A DNA stretch of 64,000 nt, from contig CBDCZY010000002.1 in assembly GCA_965224745.1 (NCBI GenBank), positions 62,001 through 126,000 of the forward strand. The letters run 5' to 3'. Position 1 is the first letter of the stretch; each line of letters opens with the position of its first letter. The notes under the pieces are model-generated. The model did not search any database and had not been told where the DNA came from. It saw nothing but the letters and a program-made list of their open reading frames with translations. The DNA comes from CBDCZY01 sp965224745. GTDB lineage: Bacteria > Pseudomonadota > Gammaproteobacteria > Methylococcales > Methylomonadaceae. Positions 46,717 through 54,588 of this stretch are shown in pieces. The translations under genes and the position numbers were made by a program.

Positions 46717-47724
46717 ATGCCACAAACCGCACTTTCCTCTTGTTCGAACAGAGACCTTTGGAAAACTGAGCTAGCAAATTCTTTTACAAAAATTGAGGAT
46801 CTTTGTAACTACTTGCAACTCAACCCTGAGGATCTCGATTTACCTAAAGATCCTTCCCATTCGTTTTCCTTTAGAGCGCCATTGAGCTATGTCGATTGTA
46901 TCTCAAAAAGAGACCCTAAAGACCCGTTGCTACTGCAAATTCTACCCGTCCAACAAGAAATAATCAGACTACCTGGCTTTACTGATGATCCAGTGGGTGA
47001 TCAACAAGCACTCAAACATCCCGCCATACTACAGAAATACTTCGGCAGGATTTTATTGTTAGTTACTGGCGGTTGCGCGATTCATTGTCGCTACTGTTTT
47101 CGCAAAGAATTTCCCTATCAGGAAAATCAACTGACTGAACAAAGAGAAAATGAGGCGATAGAAATAATTCGTCAGGATTCCACACTGACTGAAATTATTT
47201 TAAGCGGAGGCGACCCTTTGCTGGTTACCAATTCAAGACTTAATCGTTTAGTGAACAAACTAGAATCGATAACCCATCTCAAGAGACTAAGAATTCATAG
47301 CCGTATTCCGGTCATTCTACCCAGCCGAATTGACGATAATTTACTTGCAATTTTGACTAACACGAAACTGCAAACCATCCTGGTTATACACGCCAATCAC
47401 CCTAACGAACTAAATCCTTTGACTCTTGCAAAGCTAACTAAATTAAGTGAAGCTGGTATCACTATATTAAATCAGTCTGTGTTATTAAAAGGTATCAACG
47501 ATGATGCAAAAACACTTTGTCAACTCAGTGAAAAATTATTCGAAGCTCAAGTGTTACCCTACTACTTACATATGCTTGATAAAACCAAAGGCACAGCACA
47601 TTTCGAAGTTTCCGAAATAAGAGCAAAAGAACTCATGCTTAGCATTCAAGCTAAATTACCGGGTTATTTGGTGCCAAAACTAGTTAGAGAACAACCGGGA
47701 GAAACCGCAAAAACGATGCTTTAA
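46717..47724 (+). CDS. epmB: EF-P beta-lysylation protein EpmB (lysine 2,3-aminomutase)
   Basis: 335 residues, a radical SAM enzyme with the [4Fe-4S] motif C-x3-C-x2-C in GGCAIHCRYCFRKEFPY, followed by ILSGGDPLL and the PLP-binding C-terminal region (LPGYLVPKLVREQPGE). It converts (S)-alpha-lysine to (R)-beta-lysine for EpmA. It is divergent from efp-epmA across a ~90-bp intergenic region that should hold both promoters. Confidence 0.95.
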   Translation: MPQTALSSCSNRDLWKTELANSFTKIEDLCNYLQLNPEDLDLPKDPSHSFSFRAPLSYVDCISKRDPKDPLLLQILPVQQEIIRLPGFTDDPVGDQQALKHPAILQKYFGRILLLVTGGCAIHCRYCFRKEFPYQENQLTEQRENEAIEIIRQDSTLTEIILSGGDPLLVTNSRLNRLVNKLESITHLKRLRIHSRIPVILPSRIDDNLLAILTNTKLQTILVIHANHPNELNPLTLAKLTKLSEAGITILNQSVLLKGINDDAKTLCQLSEKLFEAQVLPYYLHMLDKTKGTAHFEVSEIRAKELMLSIQAKLPGYLVPKLVREQPGETAKTML

Positions 47725-47805
47725 TCAAAAAATTAATCGTTGACCATTACCGTGTTAGCCAGTATTATTTGACGGCTAAGGTGAAAGCCTTTCTAAAGTC
47801 ATCAA

Positions 47806-47882
47806 CGGGGTATAGCGCAGTCTGGTAGCGCGCCTGCTTTGGGAGCAGGATGTCGGGGGTTCGAATCCCTCTACCCCGACCA
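47806..47882 (+). tRNA. tRNA-Pro (UGG)
   Basis: 77 nt with encoded CCA. The acceptor stem cggggta pairs with taccccg, the anticodon stem-loop is cctgc-ttTGGga-gcagg and the T-arm contains gttcgaatc. Confidence 0.97.
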
Positions 47883-47889
47883 ATATTCT

Positions 47890-47966
47890 GCGCTTGTAGC
47901 TCAGCTGGATAGAGCATCGGCCTTCTAAGCCGAGGGCCGCAGGTTCGAATCCTGCCAAGCGCGCCA
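47890..47966 (+). tRNA. tRNA-Arg (UCU)
   Basis: 77 nt with encoded CCA, 7 bp after tRNA-Pro. The acceptor gcgcttg pairs with caagcgc, and the anticodon stem-loop is tcggc-ctTCTaa-gccga. Confidence 0.97.
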
Positions 47967-48210
47967 TTCTATTTCATACCTAGAACTCCTGTCAAAAGTA
48001 GAACCATACCTGGCCTTCTGTTTTGCTCACTTACAGTACCGATTAATCAGAAAAGGTCATTTCGCAGAAAGATAGTTAGAAAGGCTTCAGATCGGTTGCA
48101 CACTTAAAGGGATAGCTTTTGTTTGCACAACTAGCAGAGAATTATGACAATGCTGAAATAATCGCGTACACCAATTCAAATACACAGATAAAATGAATTA
48201 GCAGCCGACA

Positions 48211-48231
48211 CTAATTCAATGACTGAATTAG
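48211..48231. promoter_or_regulatory. Operator-like palindrome in front of the Fic pseudogene
   Basis: ctaattca-atgac-tgaattag ends 4 bp before the Fic start codon. A further half-site, tgaattagc, lies at 48194-48202. The spacing suggests a repressor site, perhaps for a lost antitoxin. 47967-48210 otherwise shows nothing clear. Confidence 0.4.
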
Positions 48232-48235
48232 CTAT

Positions 48236-49024
48236 ATGAAACGACCTTTACAGGGTAAATATATAACTATCTCAACGGTGGGTGAAACAGCAAAAGCATT
48301 TCTACCTTCACCTTTGCCGCCAAAACCGGATATTGAATGGACAGACCAATTGCGCCAAAAGTTCGAGCAAGCATACCTTGCGCTGGGACGATTAGATAGC
48401 ATTGCCAGTCTACTACCAGATACCCATTTGTTTCTATACATGTATATCCGCAAAGAAGCAGTGTTATCATCCATGATTGAAGGGACAAAATCCTCCCTAT
48501 CAGATCTGCTTCTGCACGAATTAGTCGCCTGGGGCGATTATTAATCACTCTGATACTGGTATCAGAAGACATATTGCAACAACCGTTACTGTATTTAAGT
48601 CTCTATTTTAAATAGTCAACGGCAAACCTACTATCAGTTGATGAATGAAGTAAGACTTAATGGCGATTGGGAAAACTGGCCAGCATTTTTTGCCGATGCA
48701 ATCACGTACACCGCAAACACTGCAGTCGATACTTCCAGGCAATTGACGCAAATGTCCCAAAAAGATAGACAAATGCTGCAGAAACAAGGACGCTTCTCAA
48801 TCACATTGATAAAATTGCATCAGGGACTATTACAAAAACCAATCACTACCGCTGCATACTTAGAGCAATGCACAAAACTGGCTCCGGCAACCATATAATC
48901 AGGTTTACAAAAACTAGAACAATTAAAGCTTATAGAAGAACTTACCGGAAAACAACGAGACCGGGTATATGCCTATAAAGCATACATTGCGGTTTTAAAT
49001 CAAGGGAATGAGTTGCCGGAATGA
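48236..49024 (+). pseudogene. Fic-family protein pseudogene lacking the catalytic core
   Basis: Residues 1-~95 form an intact Fic N-terminal domain (LGRLDSIASLLPDTHLFLYM, KEAVLSSMIEGTKSSLSDLL). The sequence then jumps, with a frame change near 48530, to GRLLITLILVSEDI and QQPLLYLSLYF, which normally follow the HPFxxGNGR active site; the ~100 codons with the catalytic His are gone. More frame changes follow (~48610), then NEVRLNGDWENWPAFF, an in-frame stop at 48896 and the C-terminal winged-helix tail RDRVYAYKAYIAVLNQG. The AMPylation activity must be lost. It interrupts the tRNA cluster between tRNA-Arg and tRNA-His. Confidence 0.88.
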
Positions 49025-49231
49025 ATACAACGATGATGAGGTAGGTAACTATACATAATAGGAAATGCAATTTGGGAGTTAATCGATAGCATTCCGAGCT
49101 TATGGCGACACATTAACGAATTCGAGTGTAAGATTCTCTAAAATAGTATTCCAATTTCCCAAGGTTTCAAATATACTGTTTGGACTTTTTCTTCGACGTA
49201 CTTCGTTAGGTTAAAAAGGGTTCAGGCGATG
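49025..49231. other. Gap between the Fic pseudogene and tRNA-His
   Basis: About 200 bp with no gene or clear repeat. The tRNA-His promoter is expected in the last 60 bp but has no textbook -35/-10 pair. Confidence 0.4.
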
Positions 49232-49307
49232 GCGGGAGTAGCTCAGTTGGTAGAGCCCCGGATTGTGATTCCGGTTGTCGCGGGTTCAAGTCCCGTCTCT
49301 CGCCCCA
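49232..49307 (+). tRNA. tRNA-His (GUG)
   Basis: 76 nt with encoded CCA. The extra G at position -1 is encoded (49232) and faces C73, the hallmark of tRNA-His. The anticodon loop is ttGTGat in cggat-tgtga-ttccg. Confidence 0.96.
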
Positions 49308-49319
49308 ATTTTCAATGAC

Positions 49320-49492
49320 TTACGGAGTTTTCAATTTAACAACATTATCAAATGTAGCTAAATTGTAGCTAACATCGCCCGCGTATATAGCTAAATGGCC
49401 AGACGACAAGTGGGCATACTCAGCACCTTTCTGTAATCAAACCACCCGGCTAACACCTGAAGAACATTGAGAGGCGTTCCTGACTGAACGTT
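49320..49492 (-). pseudogene. Tyrosine integrase C-terminal remnant next to tRNA-His
   Basis: On the minus strand, NVQSGTPLNVLQVLAGWFDY, then after a +1/-1 frame change AEYAHLSSGHLAIYAG and a stop at 49320. This is the end of a phage-type integrase: SGTPLxxLQELGGW, then RYAHLS with the catalytic-tyrosine block (YAHLS). It lies 13 bp from the tRNA-His 3' end, where such integrases and their attachment sites usually sit, so it marks an old integration. The rest of 49493-49597 is featureless. Confidence 0.8.
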
Positions 49493-49597
49493 CTAACTTA
49501 CCCAGGTGTACCCAAATTGTGCCCAGTGGCATGGGGATGAATGCGCAGCGTAATAACTCATGCGGAACTTTATCCATAATTAAGTACACCGGCCGAC

Positions 49598-50338
49598 TTA
49601 AAGGCTGGCAAGTCCTGACTGGATATCTTCTTGTAGCGTTTTTATGGTCCGAATAGGATCTGGTGATTGCCTTATCGGTCTGCCAATAACGACATGATCA
49701 GCACCATTGATGATAGCGTTTCGGGCTGTTGCTATGCGTTTTTGGTCATCTTCTTCGATGGTACTGAAGTCCGGACGAATACCTGGTGTGACGATTAGAA
49801 AATTGGAACCGAGCTTATCACGCAAGGGCTGCGCTTCTAAAGGCGAAGCTACAACACCATCGCAACCCAGATCCAGCGCTTTTTCTGAGCGAATCAGCAC
49901 CAAATCTTCTACTGAACCAGTAAACCCCATCTCTTTCATATCCGATTCATCAAAACTGGTTAAAACCGTCACCGCTAAAATTTTCAGACTGCCTTTATCA
50001 GAGTTGGCCGCGCTAATAATGGGCGCGTTTCCATGAATAGTCGCAAAAGTAACGCCTTTATTTTTAAGTTGCTGTATCGCCAAATGAACGGTTTCAGGGA
50101 TATCAAAAAACTTGAGGTCAACCATGACTTGGTTGCCGCGCTGAACAATAAAATCAACAATATACCACCAGCCAGCTAAAAATAATTCCAAGCCTACTTT
50201 GAAAAACTTTATTTCGCTATCAAGCCTGGTCACCCACTTCTTTGCTTCGGTCGGGTCGGAAAAGTCAAGCGCAAAAATGATACGTTCATTGATATTTATA
50301 TTCTTCACAGTAAGCCCATGTAGCCATTGATCACTCAA
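49598..50338 (-). CDS. pyrF: Orotidine 5'-phosphate decarboxylase
   Basis: 246 residues from the TTG at 50338. A GTG at 50308 would give 236 residues, closer to the usual ~230, with ERIIFALDFSD soon after; I cannot decide from the weak upstream sites. The catalytic D-x-K-x2-D block is VDLKFFDIPET, with VTPGIRPDF and the phosphate-binding GADHVVIGRPI near the end. It catalyses the last step of UMP synthesis. It stands alone, downstream (in + coordinates) of the integrase remnant. Confidence 0.93.
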   Translation of the reverse strand: MSDQWLHGLTVKNININERIIFALDFSDPTEAKKWVTRLDSEIKFFKVGLELFLAGWWYIVDFIVQRGNQVMVDLKFFDIPETVHLAIQQLKNKGVTFATIHGNAPIISAANSDKGSLKILAVTVLTSFDESDMKEMGFTGSVEDLVLIRSEKALDLGCDGVVASPLEAQPLRDKLGSNFLIVTPGIRPDFSTIEEDDQKRIATARNAIINGADHVVIGRPIRQSPDPIRTIKTLQEDIQSGLASL

Positions 50339-50473
50339 CCCAGCACAATAACACGCTGGATTTTTACATAAAAGAAACTTTCCAATGTCGGATTACGCTG
50401 CCGCTCATCCAACTTACGGTTCCGTCTTACGTGTTAAAACCATAACCCAAGGGGGGGAATTACGCCTTACCGC

Positions 50474-50544
50474 GTTAAACAACACCTGGGTTAAACAACA
50501 CCTGGGTTAAACAACACCTGGGTTAAACAACACCTGGGTTAAAC
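50474..50544. repeat. 16-bp tandem repeat, four copies plus a partial
   Basis: gttaaacaacacctgg is repeated exactly four times (50474-50537), then gttaaac. It lies in a non-coding stretch (50339-50611) that also contains a weak palindrome (gtaggcgcc...gcatcctac). Exact identity of the units suggests recent slippage. Confidence 0.85.
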
Positions 50545-50611
50545 GTAGGCGCCGACAGATGCGCTTCGTTCCTCAGAAGCATCCTACAACAGTTAGCGCA
50601 TCTTACCGCGT

Positions 50612-50860
50612 TTACGTGTTACAGATTGAAACAAGCCTTTCAATGTCTACATTTTGAGATACGATTTCAATTGACTCTGCATCTTGATCAATAAATATAA
50701 AATTGGCATTTTGGTCTGATGGAATAAAATAGTCCAATCGACTTACCGTTAGCCTCTTCAATAATTTCGATTCATTTTCTACTTGTTCACGTATCGATTT
50801 AATCGCATCTGATGAATCATCTAACAAAACACAGACCACGGATTCATAGCTAGTTCTCAT
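50612..50860 (-). CDS. Small hypothetical protein
   Basis: 82 residues, MRTSYESVVCVLLDDSSDAI through a C-terminal IVSQNVDIERLVSICNT; acidic, no signal peptide or helix. I do not recognise a family. Small acidic orphan proteins in such accessory DNA are sometimes immunity proteins, but no partner is adjacent. The ribosome-binding site is weak. Confidence 0.45.
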   Translation of the reverse strand: MRTSYESVVCVLLDDSSDAIKSIREQVENESKLLKRLTVSRLDYFIPSDQNANFIFIDQDAESIEIVSQNVDIERLVSICNT

Positions 50861-50991
50861 CCATAAACTACAACCCTATGAAAAACATAGAAAAAATCAC
50901 AAAAACAAGATGAATTCCCCGGCTAATTCTGGTATGCTTATAATCTAAGCAATTGATTCTAAACATAATTAAAAAAAGCCGAGGGAAAAAG

Positions 50992-52329
50992 ATGCGCCAA
51001 AAACAACGCCTACAGACAAGTATATTCGATAATTATGTTGAACACGAGATTGGCCAAGAATTAAAAATTATTTCCATGATATTGGATGAACATAGAGAAA
51101 TACTGGATTGGGTAGAAAAAGACATCTGCACGATCGATTTAAAAGATGAAAGTGGTCGAAAAGGGATGTCAGTTGAATCCATATTACGTTGCGCGATCTT
51201 AAAGCAACATCGGCAACTCAGTTATGAAGAATTATCATTTGTTTTGCTGGATTCGGTCTCGTGTCAAACATTTGCCCGGCTGAGCGATGGATTTGTCCCC
51301 AAGAAGTCGGCTTTGCAAGGGGCAATCAGCCGGATACTCGACCCGACATGGGAACGTATTAACCTGGCATTGCTCAATGATGCCAATAAAACCGGCATTG
51401 AAAAAGGCAGCATGTTGCGCATTGATAGTACCGTCACAGAAACACATATCCACGAACCAACCGACAGTAGCCTGTTATGGGATGCCGTGCGGGTGATGAC
51501 GAGATTACTCAATCAAGCCAGCGAAATGGGTTTGGAATTTGACTGCCATCACCATTATCGCGCAGCAAAAAAACGTGCGCGTGCAATTATCTATACCCGT
51601 GGAAAGGATAAGAAAAAAGCCTTATACAGTGATCTTGTTCACTACACGAAAAAGACACGTCAGTACCTCAACAATGCGCAAATAGCCGGTCATGTAAAAC
51701 CGCCACCCGGCTGGGAATATTGGCGCCTGGAGGTCAATCATTATCTGCCTTTGATTGATCAGGTCATCAATCAAACGACAAGACGTGTGTTTAATGGAGA
51801 GAAAGTCCCCGCATCGGAAAAAGTATTCAGTCTGTTTGAAGCACACAGCGATATTATTGTTAAAGGCAGCCGGGATATACAATATGGACACAAACTGAAT
51901 TTAAGTACGGGTCGCAGTGGTATGGTACTGGATGTTGTCGTTGAAACGGGTAACCCGGCTGATTCGGAACAGTTCATCCCCATGGTGGATCGTCATATTG
52001 ACCACTATGGTAAGGCGCCCAGGCAAGTCGCAGCAGACGGGGGGTATGCCAGCAAAGAAAATCTCGACACGGCTAAACAACGAAACATAAAAGATGTTGC
52101 TTTCCATAAGAAAAAAGGGTTAGCCATACTTGAGATGACGAAAAGCCCCTGGGTTTACAGAAAGCTCAGAAATTTCAGAGCTGGAATTGAAGCCGGTATC
52201 TCTTACTTGAAACGATGCTTTGGCTTGTCTCGCTGTAACTGGAAAGGTCTAGAGCATTTTAAAAACTATGTGTGGTCATCGGTGGTTACACACAATTTAG
52301 TGATAATGGCTCGATTACAAGCACCCTAG
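50992..52329 (+). CDS. ISNCY-like DDE transposase
   Basis: 445 residues from the ATG at 50992, with gaggg upstream; the frame begins earlier at 50953 with a non-ATG codon. Catalytic residues appear as Asp145 in LRIDSTVTET, Asp349 in VAADGGYASKEN and Glu400 in RAGIEAGISYLKRCFG, an IS5-type DDE layout with a long insertion. The N-terminal KGMSVESILRCAILKQ is common to ISNCY/IS1202-like transposases. Possible ends are a 7-bp caaccct at 50871 and its inverse ending at 52430, but no target duplication is seen. It appears intact. Confidence 0.75.
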   Translation: MRQKQRLQTSIFDNYVEHEIGQELKIISMILDEHREILDWVEKDICTIDLKDESGRKGMSVESILRCAILKQHRQLSYEELSFVLLDSVSCQTFARLSDGFVPKKSALQGAISRILDPTWERINLALLNDANKTGIEKGSMLRIDSTVTETHIHEPTDSSLLWDAVRVMTRLLNQASEMGLEFDCHHHYRAAKKRARAIIYTRGKDKKKALYSDLVHYTKKTRQYLNNAQIAGHVKPPPGWEYWRLEVNHYLPLIDQVINQTTRRVFNGEKVPASEKVFSLFEAHSDIIVKGSRDIQYGHKLNLSTGRSGMVLDVVVETGNPADSEQFIPMVDRHIDHYGKAPRQVAADGGYASKENLDTAKQRNIKDVAFHKKKGLAILEMTKSPWVYRKLRNFRAGIEAGISYLKRCFGLSRCNWKGLEHFKNYVWSSVVTHNLVIMARLQAP

Positions 52330-52532
52330 TTAAAATTAGGGTAACCACAAACAGGCTGATCAAGGGTGTAATAGTTCCTCAGGAAAGATGTGCCTAAAAA
52401 ATGTAATTTTTACAAAAAGATTGAGGGTTGACCAATATGCAGCAAACCCTACCGTACAAAGCAATTCATTTTTGGCGACTGGTCTGGTGTCATTTTTTTT
52501 ATAGCAAATAATTCGCTGTTTTTGGACGGAAA

Positions 52533-52799
52533 CTAGCTAGTGTACTGTAAATCATTCACAAGCTCCTCAGTATTTACAAATAAACGGACATTCTCACCAA
52601 GACATTCATCCCTTTTATCTTCACCGAACTGAGTTAATTCACCTACATTCGTAAACCATACAACAATTTGCATATTTTCCGAATTACTTTCTAAAAACCC
52701 TACCTGAAAATAATCGAATTTCTCTGGTATAGATCTCTGCCTTGCTAACTTTTCAGAAATAGGATGTTCAATACATATATGCATTATAATCAACCTCAC
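52533..52799 (-). CDS. Small acidic protein, possible immunity protein
   Basis: 88 residues starting at a GTG that overlaps the upstream stop by 4 bp (gtga); an ATG five codons in is the alternative. The sequence (KFDYFQVGFLESNSENM, VVWFTNVGELTQFGEDKRDE) is acidic and soluble, with no known motif. Tight overlap with a gene that ends like a polymorphic-toxin tail suggests a cognate immunity role. This is inference from context. Confidence 0.5.
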   Translation of the reverse strand: MRLIIMHICIEHPISEKLARQRSIPEKFDYFQVGFLESNSENMQIVVWFTNVGELTQFGEDKRDECLGENVRLFVNTEELVNDLQYTS

Positions 52800-53089
52800 C
52801 TACCTAACCATTTTCTAATAGCTTTTGGAATAGAACCATCAAATTGAGACCTCTTACCATGATGAGGAGAATCAAAACGGAAATATTCCCTTAGCCGCTG
52901 CGGGTGTTTTGGAAGACCTCGTGTTGTAAATGGTTCAAAGACCCTTGCTGCATATCCACCAAGAAAAGTAGTTGTATTACTTCTTGTGCATGCAGTCCAC
53001 AAAGCATCCAAAGCACCCGGAACCCTGGTAAGTTTTGCATGCTGTTTAACACTGGTGGTTGACCTACCTTGCCAGAGCGGGACTTTCAC
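52796..53089 (-). CDS. Toxin-tail-like fragment upstream of the putative immunity gene
   Basis: 97 residues from a GTG inside a hairpin (53072-53096), so the start is probably not native. The end, EYFRFDSPHHGKRSQFDG followed by SIPKAIRKWLGR, resembles the C-terminal tips of secreted polymorphic toxins, where a small basic nuclease-like domain is followed directly by its immunity gene. The N-terminal ~30 residues overlap a sequence resembling a group II intron 5' end. I read it as an orphan, truncated toxin module. Confidence 0.4.
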   Translation of the reverse strand: MKVPLWQGRSTTSVKQHAKLTRVPGALDALWTACTRSNTTTFLGGYAARVFEPFTTRGLPKHPQRLREYFRFDSPHHGKRSQFDGSIPKAIRKWLGR

Positions 53090-53123
53090 CCGCTGGAATT
53101 ATCGACCTTGCTCGGCCACACAC
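53072..53123 (-). other. Group II intron-like 5' segment (tentative)
   Basis: On the minus strand the segment begins gtgtgtggccgagcaagg at 53123 and then forms the hairpin ccagcggg-tgaaagt-cccgctctgg. GUGYG-type starts with a gggtgaaagtccc hairpin are familiar from bacterial group II intron domain I. No intron-encoded protein or domain V is evident nearby, so at best it is a remnant. The remaining 53124-53420 has no gene; an imperfect tgtagc...gctac stem lies at ~53368. Confidence 0.3.
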
Positions 53124-53420
53124 CCCTTTGGTTTCGAACTACGGTTGCGCCTTACGTGTAGTAAGTGACGACTTTCCATGATCGCAAAACAAAAAAGGTA
53201 TCTTAAACTTGTGAAATATCATTAATCACGCGAAATATCGCGAATCAATGCCGTGCCCTTTTGTTTTAAACAATCTTACCAATAATATATTTTACCTTTT
53301 ATTTCAATAGTTTATTGTTTACTATCTGGCAGGACAATAGATCGGTATAACTTTTGCTTCTAGTCTACTGTAGCGTTTTAAAGCTACGGTTTTTAAACTC
53401 AATATTATAGGTGATTAAGA

Positions 53421-53609
53421 ATGAGAGAATTATCGAGTATTGAAATTACTATGGTTTCTGGCGCAGGCGAGTCCTCATTAGCTGAGATAGCTGCGGCGTT
53501 TGGAAAATCTACTCCTCACAGAGGAAATATCGTAAGTATTCGTGAAGTTATTGGTCGACTTCCAAGGATATCGCGAAGATTACGAAGAGAACTAGGGTTA
53601 CCCCACTAA
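53421..53609 (+). CDS. Small peptide with double-glycine-type leader (bacteriocin-like candidate)
   Basis: 62 residues. The N-terminus MRELSSIEITMVSGAG fits the double-glycine leader pattern L-S-x-x-E-(L/I)-x-x-(V/I)-x-G-(G/A): L4, S5, E8, I9, V12, G14-A15. Cleavage after A15 would release a ~47-residue peptide starting GESSLAEIAAAFG, with a strongly basic end (PRISRRLRRELGLPH). Such leaders are cut by C39-peptidase ABC exporters; none is in the window, so export would rely on a distant transporter. There are no cysteines, so an unmodified or class II-like peptide is more likely than a lantipeptide. Function is inferred from the leader only. Confidence 0.6.
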   Translation: MRELSSIEITMVSGAGESSLAEIAAAFGKSTPHRGNIVSIREVIGRLPRISRRLRRELGLPH

Positions 53610-53866
53610 ACAAGCTAGTTTTCTTTTATTCAAATCTGAAGGGTTAATTTAAGTTTATTAGCGATATCCGAAGGTTGCTGTATTGACCTGCGAAAATTGC
53701 TGGGATAACCCTTCTTTTGGTCAACAATCTGCCTTGAACTGTGACTTCTAATAATCATGAGGAACTAGCATCTTGTTGTTATTTGGCTCTGACACTGATT
53801 ATTCACTCATTGATAGTGTGAAGGCGCAATTATTGTTCAATGGTTTTAATTTAAAGGAAAAGGAAA

Positions 53867-54400
53867 ATGAAAAAATTTTTATTTGTAATGTTGATAAACC
53901 TATTTGGTTTAAGTTTTGTAGTGACCGCTGATGACGGTGTATACAAAAAATCGATCGCCAATTTTGGTGAAGATCTAATGGTCATACCTTGCGTAGAGGT
54001 TGAAGCTTCAAATTTTAACGGCTACTACAACGTATTGATGGAAGCTACCGGTGATAAGTCTGGATTTGATTGGCGGGTAAAAGAAGTCACATCGGCTTCC
54101 GAAGCCAACTGTGAACGGGACAGTACTGAAGATAACAGTATGCAAGACGTGCTCAATGCGACGGGGTTAGGATCAGATTCCGATTCTGATGGAAGAGCAG
54201 ACGATAGTGACGATCCTGATGACGATAGCGATAACCCTAACGATATCGAAGAACCTATTGAGGATATCGATAGCCTTGATGATACTGACGAACTTATTGA
54301 TGATAGCGATAGTTCTGATGATTTAGACGATGATATGGATGATCCAAACGAAGATGAAGAGATAGGTGATGATACGAATGACGAAGGGAGCAGCTACTAA
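53867..54400 (+). CDS. Secreted protein with Asp-rich C-terminal tail
   Basis: 177 residues, with aaaggaaaagg upstream. The signal peptide MKKFLFVMLINLFGLSFVVTA is followed by a ~75-residue domain with two cysteines (VIPCVEVEA, SEANCERD) and then, from ~103, a low-complexity tail made mostly of Asp, Ser, Glu and Asn (SDSDSDGRADDSDDPDDDSD). The tail could bind Ca2+ or other divalent metals. I recognise no family. It stands alone and is followed by a strong hairpin (54434-54494). Confidence 0.6.
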   Translation: MKKFLFVMLINLFGLSFVVTADDGVYKKSIANFGEDLMVIPCVEVEASNFNGYYNVLMEATGDKSGFDWRVKEVTSASEANCERDSTEDNSMQDVLNATGLGSDSDSDGRADDSDDPDDDSDNPNDIEEPIEDIDSLDDTDELIDDSDSSDDLDDDMDDPNEDEEIGDDTNDEGSSY

Positions 54401-54433
54401 AAATCCAAACTGTAAGACTTCCAAATGACTGTA

Positions 54434-54494
54434 CTAGCTCAAACCTGACGTACACTTTGCAAAAAGGAAAACTGTCAGCTCAGGTTTGAGCTAG
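54434..54494. repeat. 15-bp perfect inverted repeat
   Basis: ctagctcaaacctga (54434-54448) and tcaggtttgagctag (54480-54494) enclose 31 nt. It lies between the Asp-rich protein gene and the next gene. With no T-run it is not a normal terminator; it may be a small mobile hairpin or an mRNA-stabilising structure. Confidence 0.6.
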
Positions 54495-54588
54495 CAGATT
54501 CAACTGATTTTTTAGGTTTATAACTCATTATAGCTTAACGCGATGAATAATCGATTTTTTTCAATTCCAACCAGCTAAAGGAAAACCA

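Noticed and set aside
47776..47967. Minus-strand 63-codon ORF containing LAGFEPAALGLEGRCSIQLSY
   Set aside because: It is the antisense translation of the tRNA-Pro and tRNA-Arg genes, a well-known false protein.
50474..50544. Tandem 16-bp units as a CRISPR array
   Set aside because: The repeats are contiguous without spacers and too short; no cas genes are present. No CRISPR array was seen anywhere in the window.
50871..52430. caaccct...agggttg as the terminal inverted repeats of the ISNCY-like element
   Set aside because: Only 7 bp match clearly and no target duplication flanks them, so the element's ends were left undefined.
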